A stretch of DNA of 47,566 nucleotides from VFZS01 sp964353255 (GCA_964353255.1 CAYGVJ010000019.1:1-47566), one strand, 5' to 3'; counted from the stretch's first letter, positions 17,482-24,683 are shown. Translations and numbers: made by a program. Notes: generated by a model not told the origin, from the sequence alone.

Positions 17482-17928
17482 TTATTCTTCTTTGATTACC
17501 TGCACCGTGATCTCCAGCGGCACTTCCCGGTGCAGCCGGATGGTGACTTTGTGCTCGCCAAGCTGCTTGATGGGTTCCGGCAACTGGATTTTGCGCCGGT
17601 CGATGCTGAAGTTGCGCGCCTCCAGCGCCAGGGCGATGTCCTTGGCGGTGACCGATCCGAAAAGCTGATCCATCTCGCCGGCTTTCTGGGCGAGGGTAAT
17701 GGTCAGGCCGGCCATCATCCGGCCCAGGTCCTCGGCTCCTGACCGCTCTTTGGCTTCCCGCCGGAGATGGGACAGCCGCTCCTGCTCGATGATTTTCTTG
17801 TTAACGGCGGTGGCCGCCACGGCCAGCCGCCGCGGGAACAGGTAGTTCCGGGCGTAGCCCTGGGCCACCTGAACAACCTGCCCGCGGGCCCCCAGCTTGT
17901 CAATGTCTTCGCGAAGAATGACTTCCAT
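17482..17928 (-). CDS. rplI: 50S ribosomal protein bL9
   Basis: A 148-aa bL9, which binds domain V of 23S rRNA and extends from the 50S subunit. The N-terminal domain has the family block GYARNYLFPRRLAV (bL9 usually GYARNFLiPkgkA), followed by the long charged connecting helix (IIEQERLSHLRREAKERS) and the C-terminal domain ending TVQVIKEE. Length is standard. It follows rpsR by 37 nt, as in most bacteria. Confidence 0.97.
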   Translation of the reverse strand: MEVILREDIDKLGARGQVVQVAQGYARNYLFPRRLAVAATAVNKKIIEQERLSHLRREAKERSGAEDLGRMMAGLTITLAQKAGEMDQLFGSVTAKDIALALEARNFSIDRRKIQLPEPIKQLGEHKVTIRLHREVPLEITVQVIKEE

Positions 17929-17965
17929 GAGTGCCTCCTAAGTGGGACATGCTTCAGCTTGTCCA

Positions 17966-18265
17966 CTACGGCGCGGTCGCGAACGGCAGCAGGGCGATGT
18001 TGCGCGCCTGCTTGACGGCCTCGCTCAGGCGCTTCTGGTGAGGGGCGCACACTCCCGAGAGCCGGCGCGGCGTGATCTTGCCGCGGTCGGAGATGAAGCT
18101 CGAGAGCAGCCGCACGTCCTTGTAGTTGATGTCGTCGATCTTCTCGACGCAGAAGCGGCACAGCTTCTTGCGCCGGAAGAACTGCTTCCTGGTGGCTACC
18201 GCCTTGTCGGTGCCGGTGGGCTGCTGCGAGGCGGCTACGGGTCTTCCGCTTCTGGGTTGCGCCAT
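17966..18265 (-). CDS. rpsR: 30S ribosomal protein bS18
   Basis: A 99-aa bS18, a small-subunit platform protein that pairs with bS6. The family core is intact (KKLCRFC, INYKDVRLLSSFISDRGKI, RRLSGVCAPHQKRLSEAVKQ). A polar N-terminal extension of about 25 residues precedes the core and is probably disordered. It lies 4 nt after rpsF with no ssb gene between them, unlike the common rpsF-ssb-rpsR order. Confidence 0.97.
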   Translation of the reverse strand: MAQPRSGRPVAASQQPTGTDKAVATRKQFFRRKKLCRFCVEKIDDINYKDVRLLSSFISDRGKITPRRLSGVCAPHQKRLSEAVKQARNIALLPFATAP

Positions 18266-18269
18266 GGTT

Positions 18270-18707
18270 TTATGCCTCCTTGTCGGCTACGGGTTGGCCG
18301 GGCACGGCCTCGGGCGCCGGCTGGTCCGGGGCGGGCCGCCCGGGGGCCGCTACAACCGGCGCGGGCCGGCGCTTTGCGCGAGCCTCGCGTTGTTTGCGGC
18401 GTTTCTCCAGGCGCTTGAGGTTCCGGTCGATGCGCACCGTCAGGTACTTCAGCACCAGGTCCGAGACGCGCATCCGCCGCTCGATCTCCTTGACCGGGTC
18501 GGGGCCGGAGGTGAACTGCAATAGCACGTAGTAGCCCTCCTCCCGCTTGGCTATCCGGTAGGCCAGCTTGCGGAGGCCCCACTTCTCGACCTTATCCAGC
18601 GTGCCCCGGTCGCCGGTGATGACTTGCCTGAGCTGCTCGACGAACGGATCGATCTCCTCTTCGGAGGCGTCCGGTCGCATAATGAATAACTCCTCGTAGA
18701 TTCTCAT
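18270..18707 (-). CDS. rpsF: 30S ribosomal protein bS6
   Basis: A 145-aa bS6 (core about 100 residues): RIYEELFIMRPDASEEE, KWGLRKLAYRIAKREEGYY and IERRMRVSDLVLKYLTVRID are the usual blocks. The C-terminus adds a basic then Ala/Pro-rich tail of about 40 residues. The start overlaps the pth stop (ATGA), and GGAGAA inside the end of pth serves as its ribosome-binding site. Confidence 0.96.
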   Translation of the reverse strand: MRIYEELFIMRPDASEEEIDPFVEQLRQVITGDRGTLDKVEKWGLRKLAYRIAKREEGYYVLLQFTSGPDPVKEIERRMRVSDLVLKYLTVRIDRNLKRLEKRRKQREARAKRRPAPVVAAPGRPAPDQPAPEAVPGQPVADKEA

Positions 18708-19369
18708 TTCTCCTCGAATGGTTCACCTTGGGCGCGACGATTGAACTTCGTCATGGCCTTCTCGGCGCCCTCGGAAATGATCGCCGCCACCGCCTGGGCC
18801 GCGTAGTCCAGCAGCTCGTCCAGCTCCGCGGACTGCTCGCGCCCGAGCGGGTGCAGCAGAAAGTCTGCCTCGGCTTTCCCGGCCCCCGGGTTGATGCCCA
18901 CGCGCACCCGCACAAAGTCGCCGGTGCCCAGGCACTGGATAATCGATTCCATGCCATGGTGCCCTCCGGCGCTGCCCTGCGTCCGGATGCGCAGCGCCTG
19001 GAAGGGCAGGTCGTGGTCGTCGTAGACCACCACCAGGCTCCCGGGCCCCAGCGAATGCTTTGCCAGCAGCGCCTCCACGGCCTTCCCGCTCAGATTCATG
19101 TATGTCTGCGGCTTGGCCAGCAACACCGGCTGCCCGCCGACTTCGCCGCTTCCCACCACGGCCTGGCCCTGACGTCGCGCGAGGCGTATGCCTTCCCGTT
19201 CAGCCAGCCGGTCCACCACCATGAAGCCCAGGTTGTGCGGCGAGCGCGCGTAACGGGCGCCCGGATTACCCAGGCCGGCCACCAGGAACCGAACGGCTTT
19301 CCCAGAGGACCACCGGTCCACGCTGCCCTTGAGCCACCGGCTCGCCCATCCGCGCAAGGGACTAATCAC
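18704..19369 (-). CDS. pth: Peptidyl-tRNA hydrolase
   Basis: A 221-aa enzyme that releases peptides from prematurely dropped peptidyl-tRNA. Seen: LVAGLGNPGARYARSPHNLGF with the catalytic histidine, KPQTYMNLSGKAV, VYDDHDLPFQALRIR and GSAGGHHGMESII. The usual protein starts just before the GLGNPG block; here no ATG is available, so I use GTG 19369 with GGCGGA directly upstream, giving an N-terminal extension of about 30 residues. GTG at 19321 is an alternative start. The gene lies 16 nt after rplY. Confidence 0.93.
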   Translation of the reverse strand: MISPLRGWASRWLKGSVDRWSSGKAVRFLVAGLGNPGARYARSPHNLGFMVVDRLAEREGIRLARRQGQAVVGSGEVGGQPVLLAKPQTYMNLSGKAVEALLAKHSLGPGSLVVVYDDHDLPFQALRIRTQGSAGGHHGMESIIQCLGTGDFVRVRVGINPGAGKAEADFLLHPLGREQSAELDELLDYAAQAVAAIISEGAEKAMTKFNRRAQGEPFEEK

Positions 19370-19385
19370 TCCGCCACCGACGGGC

Positions 19386-20078
19386 TCACTTCTTCTTAGC
19401 CTTCCCCTCGCTCTCGGCTTCCTCTTCCTTCTTGCCCTTCTTGAGCACCTCGGGCTCGCCAGCCGCCGGGGCTTCGGCCGCCTCCACCGCGGGGGCGGCG
19501 GCCGCCTCGGGCGCTTCGCCACGGAGGGCGATGACGTGCGCAATGACGCTGTCGGGCGAGCTTATCAGCTTCATCGAGCCGCTCAGGAGCACCTCCCCGG
19601 CGCGGATGTTCTGCCCGATCAACAGCTCCGTTACGTCCACGGTGAAGTGCTCCGGAATCTCGTCCGGCAAACACTCCACGTCGATCTCGCGCGTGACAAT
19701 CTCCAGCAGGCCGTCCTGCTGCTTGACGCCCTTGGGGTCGCCGTGGGTGACCACCGGAATCAGCACCCGGAGGCGCTCGCTCAAGTCGATGCGTTTCAGG
19801 TCCAGGTGCAGGAGGGTGTCCCGGAGCGGCTCGTACTGCCAATCCACGATCATGGCCGGGGTGACTTCCTCGCCCAGGCGCACGTCGAAAATCGTATTGT
19901 GGCCGGTCTTGCTGTGCAGGATCCGGCTCATCTCCTTGGGGTCCACGGCGACGGCCGCGGCCGGCTGGTAGGCGCCGTACAGGACGGCGGGGATGCGGCC
20001 GCTTTGCCGCAGGCGCCGCGCGGCGTTCTTGCCCCGCTCCGTCCTCGGCTCTGCGGTCACCGTAATGTCTTTCCTCAT
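19386..20078 (-). CDS. rplY: 50S ribosomal protein bL25 (CTC/TL5 form)
   Basis: A 230-aa general-stress-type bL25, which binds 5S rRNA. The N-terminal domain carries RTERGKNAARRLRQSGRIPAVLYG and the TL5-type C-terminal domain follows (IPVVTHGDPKGVKQQDGLLE, ITREIDVECLPDEIPEHF with small differences). The tail is Ala/Glu/Lys-rich. It is the first gene downstream of a hairpin-array repeat that separates it from prs. rplY-pth adjacency is widely conserved. Confidence 0.95.
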   Translation of the reverse strand: MRKDITVTAEPRTERGKNAARRLRQSGRIPAVLYGAYQPAAAVAVDPKEMSRILHSKTGHNTIFDVRLGEEVTPAMIVDWQYEPLRDTLLHLDLKRIDLSERLRVLIPVVTHGDPKGVKQQDGLLEIVTREIDVECLPDEIPEHFTVDVTELLIGQNIRAGEVLLSGSMKLISSPDSVIAHVIALRGEAPEAAAAPAVEAAEAPAAGEPEVLKKGKKEEEAESEGKAKKK

Positions 20079-20103
20079 GACTGCTCCTCAGCCCGGGGCG
20101 ACA

Positions 20104-20290
20104 GGCTAAAGCCTAATGTCATTTAGTTTTCGTGGGGCGGTCCCCCTGGACCGCAAGCCCACCCCCAGGTGGGCTTCCTGGGCCCCCGCAGAATGGCCGG
20201 CCTGGGGGCCGGCCGCGGGTCAGGGGACCCGCCCTACGGAGCCCGGTGTGTGCGGTTGTGGGAAAACTAAATGACATTGGGCTAAAGCCT
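20104..20290. mobile_element. Hairpin-array MITE-like element, copy A
   Basis: Terminal inverted repeats of 17 bp, identical on both sides (AATGTCATTTAGTTTTC at 20115-20131, inverted at 20262-20278), enclose four perfect hairpins, each with a 4-nt loop: stems of 7, 9, 8 and 7 bp with loops ccct, ccca, tggg and aggg. GTGGGGC (20132) can pair with GCCCTAC (near 20232) and close the set. Outside the inverted repeats an 11-bp direct repeat GGCTAAAGCCT (20104-20114 and 20280-20290) looks like a target duplication within an AGGCTnnAGCCT palindrome. No coding capacity. It fills the prs-rplY gap and its edge touches the prs stop codon. A shared-terminus copy lies at 36075-36260. Confidence 0.75.
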
Positions 20291-20294
20291 GTCC

Positions 20295-21239
20295 CTACAC
20301 AAACCATGTACTGACGCTGGTCTCCTCGTGGATGGACTGGATGGCCCGCGCCAGCAACGGGGCCACCGACAAGATCCGGATGCGGGTCGCCCGGCGGGCT
20401 TCCTCCGAAGGGGGAATCGAGTTGGTCAGCACCACTTCCTTGATCCGGGAGCCTTCAATCCGCTCGACGGCGGGCGGCGACAGCACGGCGTGGGTGGCGC
20501 AGGCGGTGACGCTGGAGGCGCCCGCCTCCAGCAGCGCGTCGGCGCTGGAGACCAGCGTGCCCGCAGTGTCAATCAAATCGTCCACGATCAAACAGTCTCG
20601 CCCTTCCGCCTCGCCGATGATGTGCATCACTTCGGCCACGTTGGCTTCGTCGCGGCGTTTGTCGATGATGGCGAGCTGCACATTGAGCCGCTTGGCGAAG
20701 GCCCGCGCCCGCTCGACGCCGCCGGCGTCCGGCGAAATCACCATCGTCTCCGGCGTCTGGATCGACTTCAAGTAATCGATCATCACCGGGGTGGCGAACA
20801 GGTGATCCACCGGTACGTCGAAGAAACCCTGTATCTGTGCCGCGTGCAGGTCCAGGGCCAGAATGCGATCCGCTCCCGCCGTTTCCAGCAACTTGGCAAT
20901 CAGCTTGGCGGAGATGGGAACCCGTGGCTTGTCCTTGCGGTCCTGCCGGGCGTATCCATAATAGGGTAACACGGCCGTGATGCGGTCCGCAGAGGCCCGC
21001 TTGAGCGCGTCGATCATCAGCAGCAACTCGATCAGGTGGCGGTCCACGGGCTTCGAGGTGGGCTGGACCACGAAAACGTCCGCGCCCCGCACGTTCTCCT
21101 GGATCTGGATGTAGATTTCCCCATCGGCGAAGGCGCGCAGGGAGGCCGAACCCAACGGCAGTCCCAGGTGCTGGCAGATCTCCTCGGTCAGTGCCGGATT
21201 GGCGCTTCCGGTGAATATCTTGATGCGGTCGTACTTCAT
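20295..21239 (-). CDS. prs: Ribose-phosphate pyrophosphokinase (PRPP synthetase)
   Basis: A 314-aa class I PRPP synthase, making PRPP from ribose 5-phosphate and ATP for nucleotide, histidine and tryptophan synthesis. Seen: the FADGEIYIQIQENVRG segment, the flexible-loop YYGYARQDRKDKPR and the PRPP-binding DCLIVDDLIDTAGTL. ATG 21239 gives the family-standard start (KYDRIKIFTGSAN) and overlaps the ispE stop by 4 nt. The stop codon sits 4 nt from the outer edge of repeat copy A, so the mRNA 3' part contains that hairpin array if the operon is read through. Confidence 0.96.
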   Translation of the reverse strand: MKYDRIKIFTGSANPALTEEICQHLGLPLGSASLRAFADGEIYIQIQENVRGADVFVVQPTSKPVDRHLIELLLMIDALKRASADRITAVLPYYGYARQDRKDKPRVPISAKLIAKLLETAGADRILALDLHAAQIQGFFDVPVDHLFATPVMIDYLKSIQTPETMVISPDAGGVERARAFAKRLNVQLAIIDKRRDEANVAEVMHIIGEAEGRDCLIVDDLIDTAGTLVSSADALLEAGASSVTACATHAVLSPPAVERIEGSRIKEVVLTNSIPPSEEARRATRIRILSVAPLLARAIQSIHEETSVSTWFV

Positions 21240-22198
21240 AGTGCGTGCCGGCTTTCCGGCGGCCACTCGCGGCCTCGGATGTGTCCTGCGAGTTGCCGCC
21301 GCCACATCGATTGATAGCGTGCCTGGCGGACCAGCCGGACGGGGAAGACCCGCTCGGCCGGGAAGCCGCCGCGGGCGCGCCGGTAGTCGTCAAGCGAAGC
21401 GAAAATCCCGAACAAGGCCGAACCGCTTCCGCTGAGCATGGCCGGCTTAGCCCCCAGCTTCTCGAGGCGTCGCTTGAGGGCCCCCAACCGCGGGTACCTG
21501 GCAAAGACCGCCGGCTCGAAGTCGTTCTCACCGGCGGGAAAGGCCACCCCGCTTCGAGAAGCTTGCAGTTGCTGCCAAACCCAAGACTGGAAGCTACTCA
21601 TCATATTTTCCGGCGGCGGCGAAGTCAATGTCCGGCCCAGCGCCGCGTAGGCCTCCGCGGTCGGGATTCCCATCTCCGGGACGACCAGCAGGGCCCGCAC
21701 GGCGCCGTCCTCGGGCAGCGGGTAAAGCTCCGTGCCCCGACCGAGAGCCACGGCGCGGCCACCCAGCAGGAAGAACGGCACATCGCTGCCCAATTGGCCG
21801 GCCAACTCGATCAGGCGGGGCAGAGGGATCACCTTGCCGGCCAGCACCGGCAGCCCCAGCAGGATGGCGGCGGCGTCGCTGGAGCCGCCGCCCAGCCCGG
21901 CCCCAACGGGGATGCGCTTGGTGAGCCGGACTGTCAGTTGCCCCGTGGCCCGCGTGGCCTCCAGCACCAGGCGAGCGGCGCGCCCGACCAAGTTGTTCGG
22001 GATCTCCACGTTGCCGCTCACCGTGATGCTGGTGCGCCGCCCGGGGCCGAACTCGACCTCGATGGTATCAGCCAGCGAGACGGTCTGGAAGACAGTGCGC
22101 AGCTCGTGATAGCCGTCGGGACGCCGGTTGAGGACCTTCAACCCGAGGTTGATCTTGGCCAGGGCGCGCAACCGCGCCTGCCGTGAGCCTAGCGGCAT
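21236..22198 (-). CDS. ispE: 4-diphosphocytidyl-2-C-methyl-D-erythritol kinase
   Basis: A 320-aa GHMP kinase of the non-mevalonate isoprenoid pathway. Seen: the AKINLGLKVLNRRPDGYHEL block, the ATP site PVGAGLGGGSSDAAA, GSDVPFFLLGG, and the C-terminal MLSGSGSALFGIF. The ATG at 22198 and the first five codons lie inside the left arm of the hairpin-array element at 22184-22402, and the GGGAGG ribosome-binding box (10 nt spacing) is also element sequence. A TTG at codon 10 could be the older start. It leads prs by a 4-nt overlap. Confidence 0.95.
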   Translation of the reverse strand: MPLGSRQARLRALAKINLGLKVLNRRPDGYHELRTVFQTVSLADTIEVEFGPGRRTSITVSGNVEIPNNLVGRAARLVLEATRATGQLTVRLTKRIPVGAGLGGGSSDAAAILLGLPVLAGKVIPLPRLIELAGQLGSDVPFFLLGGRAVALGRGTELYPLPEDGAVRALLVVPEMGIPTAEAYAALGRTLTSPPPENMMSSFQSWVWQQLQASRSGVAFPAGENDFEPAVFARYPRLGALKRRLEKLGAKPAMLSGSGSALFGIFASLDDYRRARGGFPAERVFPVRLVRQARYQSMWRRQLAGHIRGREWPPESRHAL

Positions 22199-22402
22199 GC
22201 TGAAAAAACCTCCCGTGGGGAACAAGATGTGGCGCGGACTCTCAGTCTGCCGCATCGACACTCGTGTCGATGCATGACGAAACCGGCGAAAAACGGCCTC
22301 GGCACGTCCGGCAACGGATCCGCAAGCGGAAGTGCCGAGGCGGCACGCTGAAGCGTGCGCCACGGCCCATACCCAACAGTCTTCAACATGCCGCTAGGCT
22401 CA
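22184..22402. mobile_element. Hairpin-array element with 16-bp inverted ends spanning apt-ispE
   Basis: Perfect 16-bp inverted repeats (TGAGCCTAGCGGCATG at 22184-22199, inverted at 22387-22402), continuing as TGAA after one mismatch, enclose several small palindromes: GCGGACT/AGTCTGC, CATCGACA/TGTCGATG (4-nt loop), CCTCGGCAC/GTGCCGAGG holding TCCG-CAAG-CGGA, and GCACGC-TGAA-GCGTGC. It is not related in sequence to copies A and B but has the same plan. The right arm contains the apt stop codon; the left arm contains the ispE start codon and the GGGAGG box lies just inside it. No target duplication is evident. Confidence 0.65.
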
Positions 22403-22939
22403 TCGGTCGTAGTGCAGCAGCGAGAAGACGTCGTAGCCGGCCAGCTTCTCGCGTCCTTTGAGGAAGTCCAACTCGACCACGAATCCCAGCCCGGCCACCT
22501 GCCCGCGCAGTTTCTCCACCAGCTTGGCCACGGCGGCCGCGGTTCCGCCGGTAGCCAGCAGGTCGTCCAGGATGAGCACCCGCTGGCCCGGCGCGATGGC
22601 GTCGCGGTGTATCTCCAGGCGGTCGGTGCCGTACTCGAGCTGGTACTCGATGCCCTCGGTCGCCGCCGGAAGCTTCTTGGGCTTGCGCACCGGCACGAAA
22701 CCCGCGCCCAGCGCGCAGGCCAGGGCCGGGGCGAAGATGAAGCCGCGCGCCTCGATGCCCAGCACCGTGTCGATGCCGGCGTTCCGGTAGCGTGCGGCGA
22801 GCGCATCGATGACGGCCCGCAATCCGGCGGGGTCCTTGAGCAGCGTGGTGATGTCGTAGAACAGGATGCCGGGCTTGGGGAAGTCCGGAATCTCGCGGAT
22901 CAGCTTCTTCAAGTCGTCAGCGGGGGTGAGGTCGCTCAT
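22400..22939 (-). CDS. apt: Adenine phosphoribosyltransferase
   Basis: A 179-aa type I PRTase that salvages adenine to AMP with PRPP. The PRPP-binding motif VLILDDLLATGGTAAA is intact, as are the N-terminal IREIPDFPKPGILFYDITTLL and GIEARGFIFA blocks. Its stop codon lies in the right arm of the hairpin element. It overlaps acyP by 4 nt and stands close to prs, which supplies its co-substrate. Confidence 0.95.
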   Translation of the reverse strand: MSDLTPADDLKKLIREIPDFPKPGILFYDITTLLKDPAGLRAVIDALAARYRNAGIDTVLGIEARGFIFAPALACALGAGFVPVRKPKKLPAATEGIEYQLEYGTDRLEIHRDAIAPGQRVLILDDLLATGGTAAAVAKLVEKLRGQVAGLGFVVELDFLKGREKLAGYDVFSLLHYDR

Positions 22940-23274
22940 GCGAAATACTCGATTCGAAAATCAGTGTAATCCAGCACCGGCGCTTCCTGCTCCTCGACGC
23001 CGCGGACGCTGCCCATGCGCGGCCCCTTCCACAGGTAGCCGGCGAGCTCGGAGAGCTTCTCCGGTGCGCCAATGGCGTAGACCTCGACGCTTCCGTCGGC
23101 CAGGTTCCGCGCGTAGCCGGCCAGGCCCAGTTCGGCGGCCACCCGCTCGACGAAAAAGCGGTAGCCCACCCCCTGCACCCGCCCGGAGACCCGGTATCGC
23201 CGGGCCGCAAGGCCCTGCTTTAGCTTGGCCACAGAATACTCATGGTATCGGAAACGACCCGTCCGAGGCCGCAC
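22936..23274 (-). CDS. acyP: Acylphosphatase
   Basis: A small acylphosphatase that hydrolyses carboxyl-phosphate bonds. The signature GRVQGVGYRFFVERVA with its catalytic arginine, and YARNLADGSVEVYA with the catalytic asparagine, are intact. The start is uncertain: ATG 23274 gives 112 aa with 20 extra residues, while GTG 23232 gives 98 aa, nearer the usual 90; neither has a good ribosome-binding site. The gene diverges from the DUF1566 gene and heads the minus-strand block. Confidence 0.88.
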   Translation of the reverse strand: MRPRTGRFRYHEYSVAKLKQGLAARRYRVSGRVQGVGYRFFVERVAAELGLAGYARNLADGSVEVYAIGAPEKLSELAGYLWKGPRMGSVRGVEEQEAPVLDYTDFRIEYFA

Positions 23275-23277
23275 TGC

Positions 23278-23283
23278 TATAAT
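23278..23283 (+). promoter_or_regulatory. Candidate -10 box upstream of the DUF1566 gene
   Basis: A perfect TATAAT, 20 nt before the ATG at 23304, inside a 14-bp string (TGCTATAATCCCCG, 23275-23288) that recurs exactly upstream of the rpiB-like gene at 23964-23977. No clear -35 box is visible. Confidence 0.38.
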
Positions 23284-23303
23284 CCCCGGTGGGGTCGGCT
23301 CTG

Positions 23304-23915
23304 ATGATCACGCTTCCACGCTGGATGCGGCGGCTGGGTTCGGCTTTGGCGGCGCTCAAGCCCCCGCCCCGTTTTATTGACAACGGCGATGGAACGGTCA
23401 CCGACACGGCTACCGGGCGGATGTGGGCCAAGCGAAACCAACCGCACGACACACACGCACATTGGGATGAGGCGTGGCGATACTGCCAGAATTCCAGACT
23501 GGGCGGCCATTCCGATTGGCGGCTGCCCACGGTCAACGAATTGCGAAGCCTGAGCCTTGGCAACCCTGTCAAAGGGTTCTTCAACTACGAGTGGGTCAGC
23601 GGCCACGGGGTCGGTGGCCACATAAAAACCATGGAGGACCTGAATGAGCGGGCGATGCATAAGCTGATGCCGACCAGGTACCGGGACTGCGTCTTCCAGT
23701 TTGACAGCTACGTCTTCTTGAGCTCCGAAAAACAGCTGGTGGCATGGCAGACCGGGGCGCTTATCGAGGACGACGGCCGCCACAACTGGCTCGGGATCCT
23801 GGCTGTGCGGCTGGACCAGCGCTTTGGGCCGCCCTACCTTGAGGACCGCCGAATCCCCGCCGCTGCCAGAAGGTGCGCCTCGTGGCCCTGGTGGCGGCTC
23901 CGCCCGAGACCGTGA
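23304..23915 (+). CDS. DUF1566 (Lcl C-terminal domain) protein
   Basis: A 203-aa protein with the Lcl_C/DUF1566 core: RFIDNGDGTVTDTATGRMWA at about residues 28-47, HWDEAWRYCQNSRLGGHSDW and RLPTVNELRSL. This fold resembles C-type-lectin/FGE-like domains and often occurs in exported or surface proteins, though no signal peptide is evident here (a short basic amphipathic N-terminus precedes it). Family members usually end with a YVRLVR-like strand; in this frame the end is basic and Trp-rich, while the next frame reads KVRLVALVAAPPE at about 23870-23910, so a late frameshift is possible. ATG 23304 is preferred to GTG 23289. Confidence 0.7.
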   Translation: MITLPRWMRRLGSALAALKPPPRFIDNGDGTVTDTATGRMWAKRNQPHDTHAHWDEAWRYCQNSRLGGHSDWRLPTVNELRSLSLGNPVKGFFNYEWVSGHGVGGHIKTMEDLNERAMHKLMPTRYRDCVFQFDSYVFLSSEKQLVAWQTGALIEDDGRHNWLGILAVRLDQRFGPPYLEDRRIPAAARRCASWPWWRLRPRP

Positions 23916-23966
23916 GCCGCAGAACAATCGTCGTATCGGCACAGACTCGTCGGCAGCAGGTTTTGC

Positions 23967-23972
23967 TATAAT
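23967..23972 (+). promoter_or_regulatory. Candidate -10 box upstream of the RpiB-like gene
   Basis: A perfect TATAAT 30 nt before the GTG at 24003, in the same 14-bp context as the box at 23278. No convincing -35 box at 16-18 nt upstream. Confidence 0.42.
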
Positions 23973-24002
23973 CCCCGCCGGAGACGCTGGGAGGTCAGGG
24001 CT

Positions 24003-24626
24003 GTGCCCAGAGTGGTCACCGAGCGGGATTTGCCGGTATCAGGAGATCTCAAGGTTCCTGTGGGGACGATTGTGACTCCGGCGGCCCGTGACGCTGCCCG
24101 CGCGCGCGGCGTTCGCATCCTCGAGGCGCCAGCCGAAGAGTTGCCTGCCGCCTCGCCCGAGCAGACGGTGGCGCTCGGGGCGGACCACGGCGGCTACCGG
24201 CTCAAGGAGGCGCTCAAGCCGGTCTTCGCCGGACTGGGCCTGGAAGTGTGCGACGTGGGTGTGAGCCAGGAAACACCGGTGGATTATCCGGACATCGCGC
24301 AGCAGGTGGCGGAGTTGGTGGCGCAGGGCAAGGCCGCGCGGGGCGTCATCATCGACGGCGCGGGCATCGGCTCGGCCATCGCCGCCAACAAGGTGCCGGG
24401 AATTCGCGCGGCCTTGTGTTACGACCGCGCCTCCGCGCGCAACAGCCGGGAGCACAACGACGCCAACGTCCTGACGCTTGGCGGCAGGTTGCTGACGTTC
24501 ACCCAGGCCGAGGAAGTCCTGCGCACCTGGCTGGCCACGCCTTTTGCCGGCGGCCGGCACGCGGCCCGCATCCGCAAGATCACGGAACTGGAGAAGCGGT
24601 ACTCGGCCCAGCGGCAGGGGCGGTGA
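24003..24626 (+). CDS. RpiB/LacAB-family sugar-phosphate isomerase with N-terminal extension
   Basis: A 207-aa protein, longer than the usual roughly 150 aa. Residues about 55-200 are an RpiB domain: GADHGGYRLKEAL, a phosphate loop GAGIGSAIAANK and SREHNDANVLTLGGR. The usual catalytic cysteine before the loop (C-G-T-G-I-G in E. coli RpiB) is replaced: the sequence reads IIDGAGIG. The first 50 residues (VVTERDLPVSGDLKVPVGTIVTPAARDAARARG written in parts: VVTERDL, VPVGTIVTPAARD) resemble the N-terminal segment seen in microcompartment-linked enzymes. GTG 24003 is supported by GGGAGG 8 nt upstream. It may act on a sugar phosphate other than ribose 5-phosphate. Confidence 0.82.
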   Translation: MPRVVTERDLPVSGDLKVPVGTIVTPAARDAARARGVRILEAPAEELPAASPEQTVALGADHGGYRLKEALKPVFAGLGLEVCDVGVSQETPVDYPDIAQQVAELVAQGKAARGVIIDGAGIGSAIAANKVPGIRAALCYDRASARNSREHNDANVLTLGGRLLTFTQAEEVLRTWLATPFAGGRHAARIRKITELEKRYSAQRQGR

Positions 24627-24648
24627 CCAAGCCGGCTCTGTGATTCGC

Positions 24649-24677
24649 TTGACATCAGCGCATCAGCGTATCAAGAT
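24649..24677 (+). promoter_or_regulatory. Promoter and candidate operator of the first VapBC pair
   Basis: A perfect -35 TTGACA (24649-24654) with a weak -10 CAAGAT (24672-24677) at 17-bp spacing. The spacer holds a tandem 8-bp repeat CATCAGCG (24653-24660 and 24661-24668) and a third partial unit, a plausible antitoxin-binding site for autoregulation. Confidence 0.5.
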
Positions 24678-24683
24678 GGTGTC

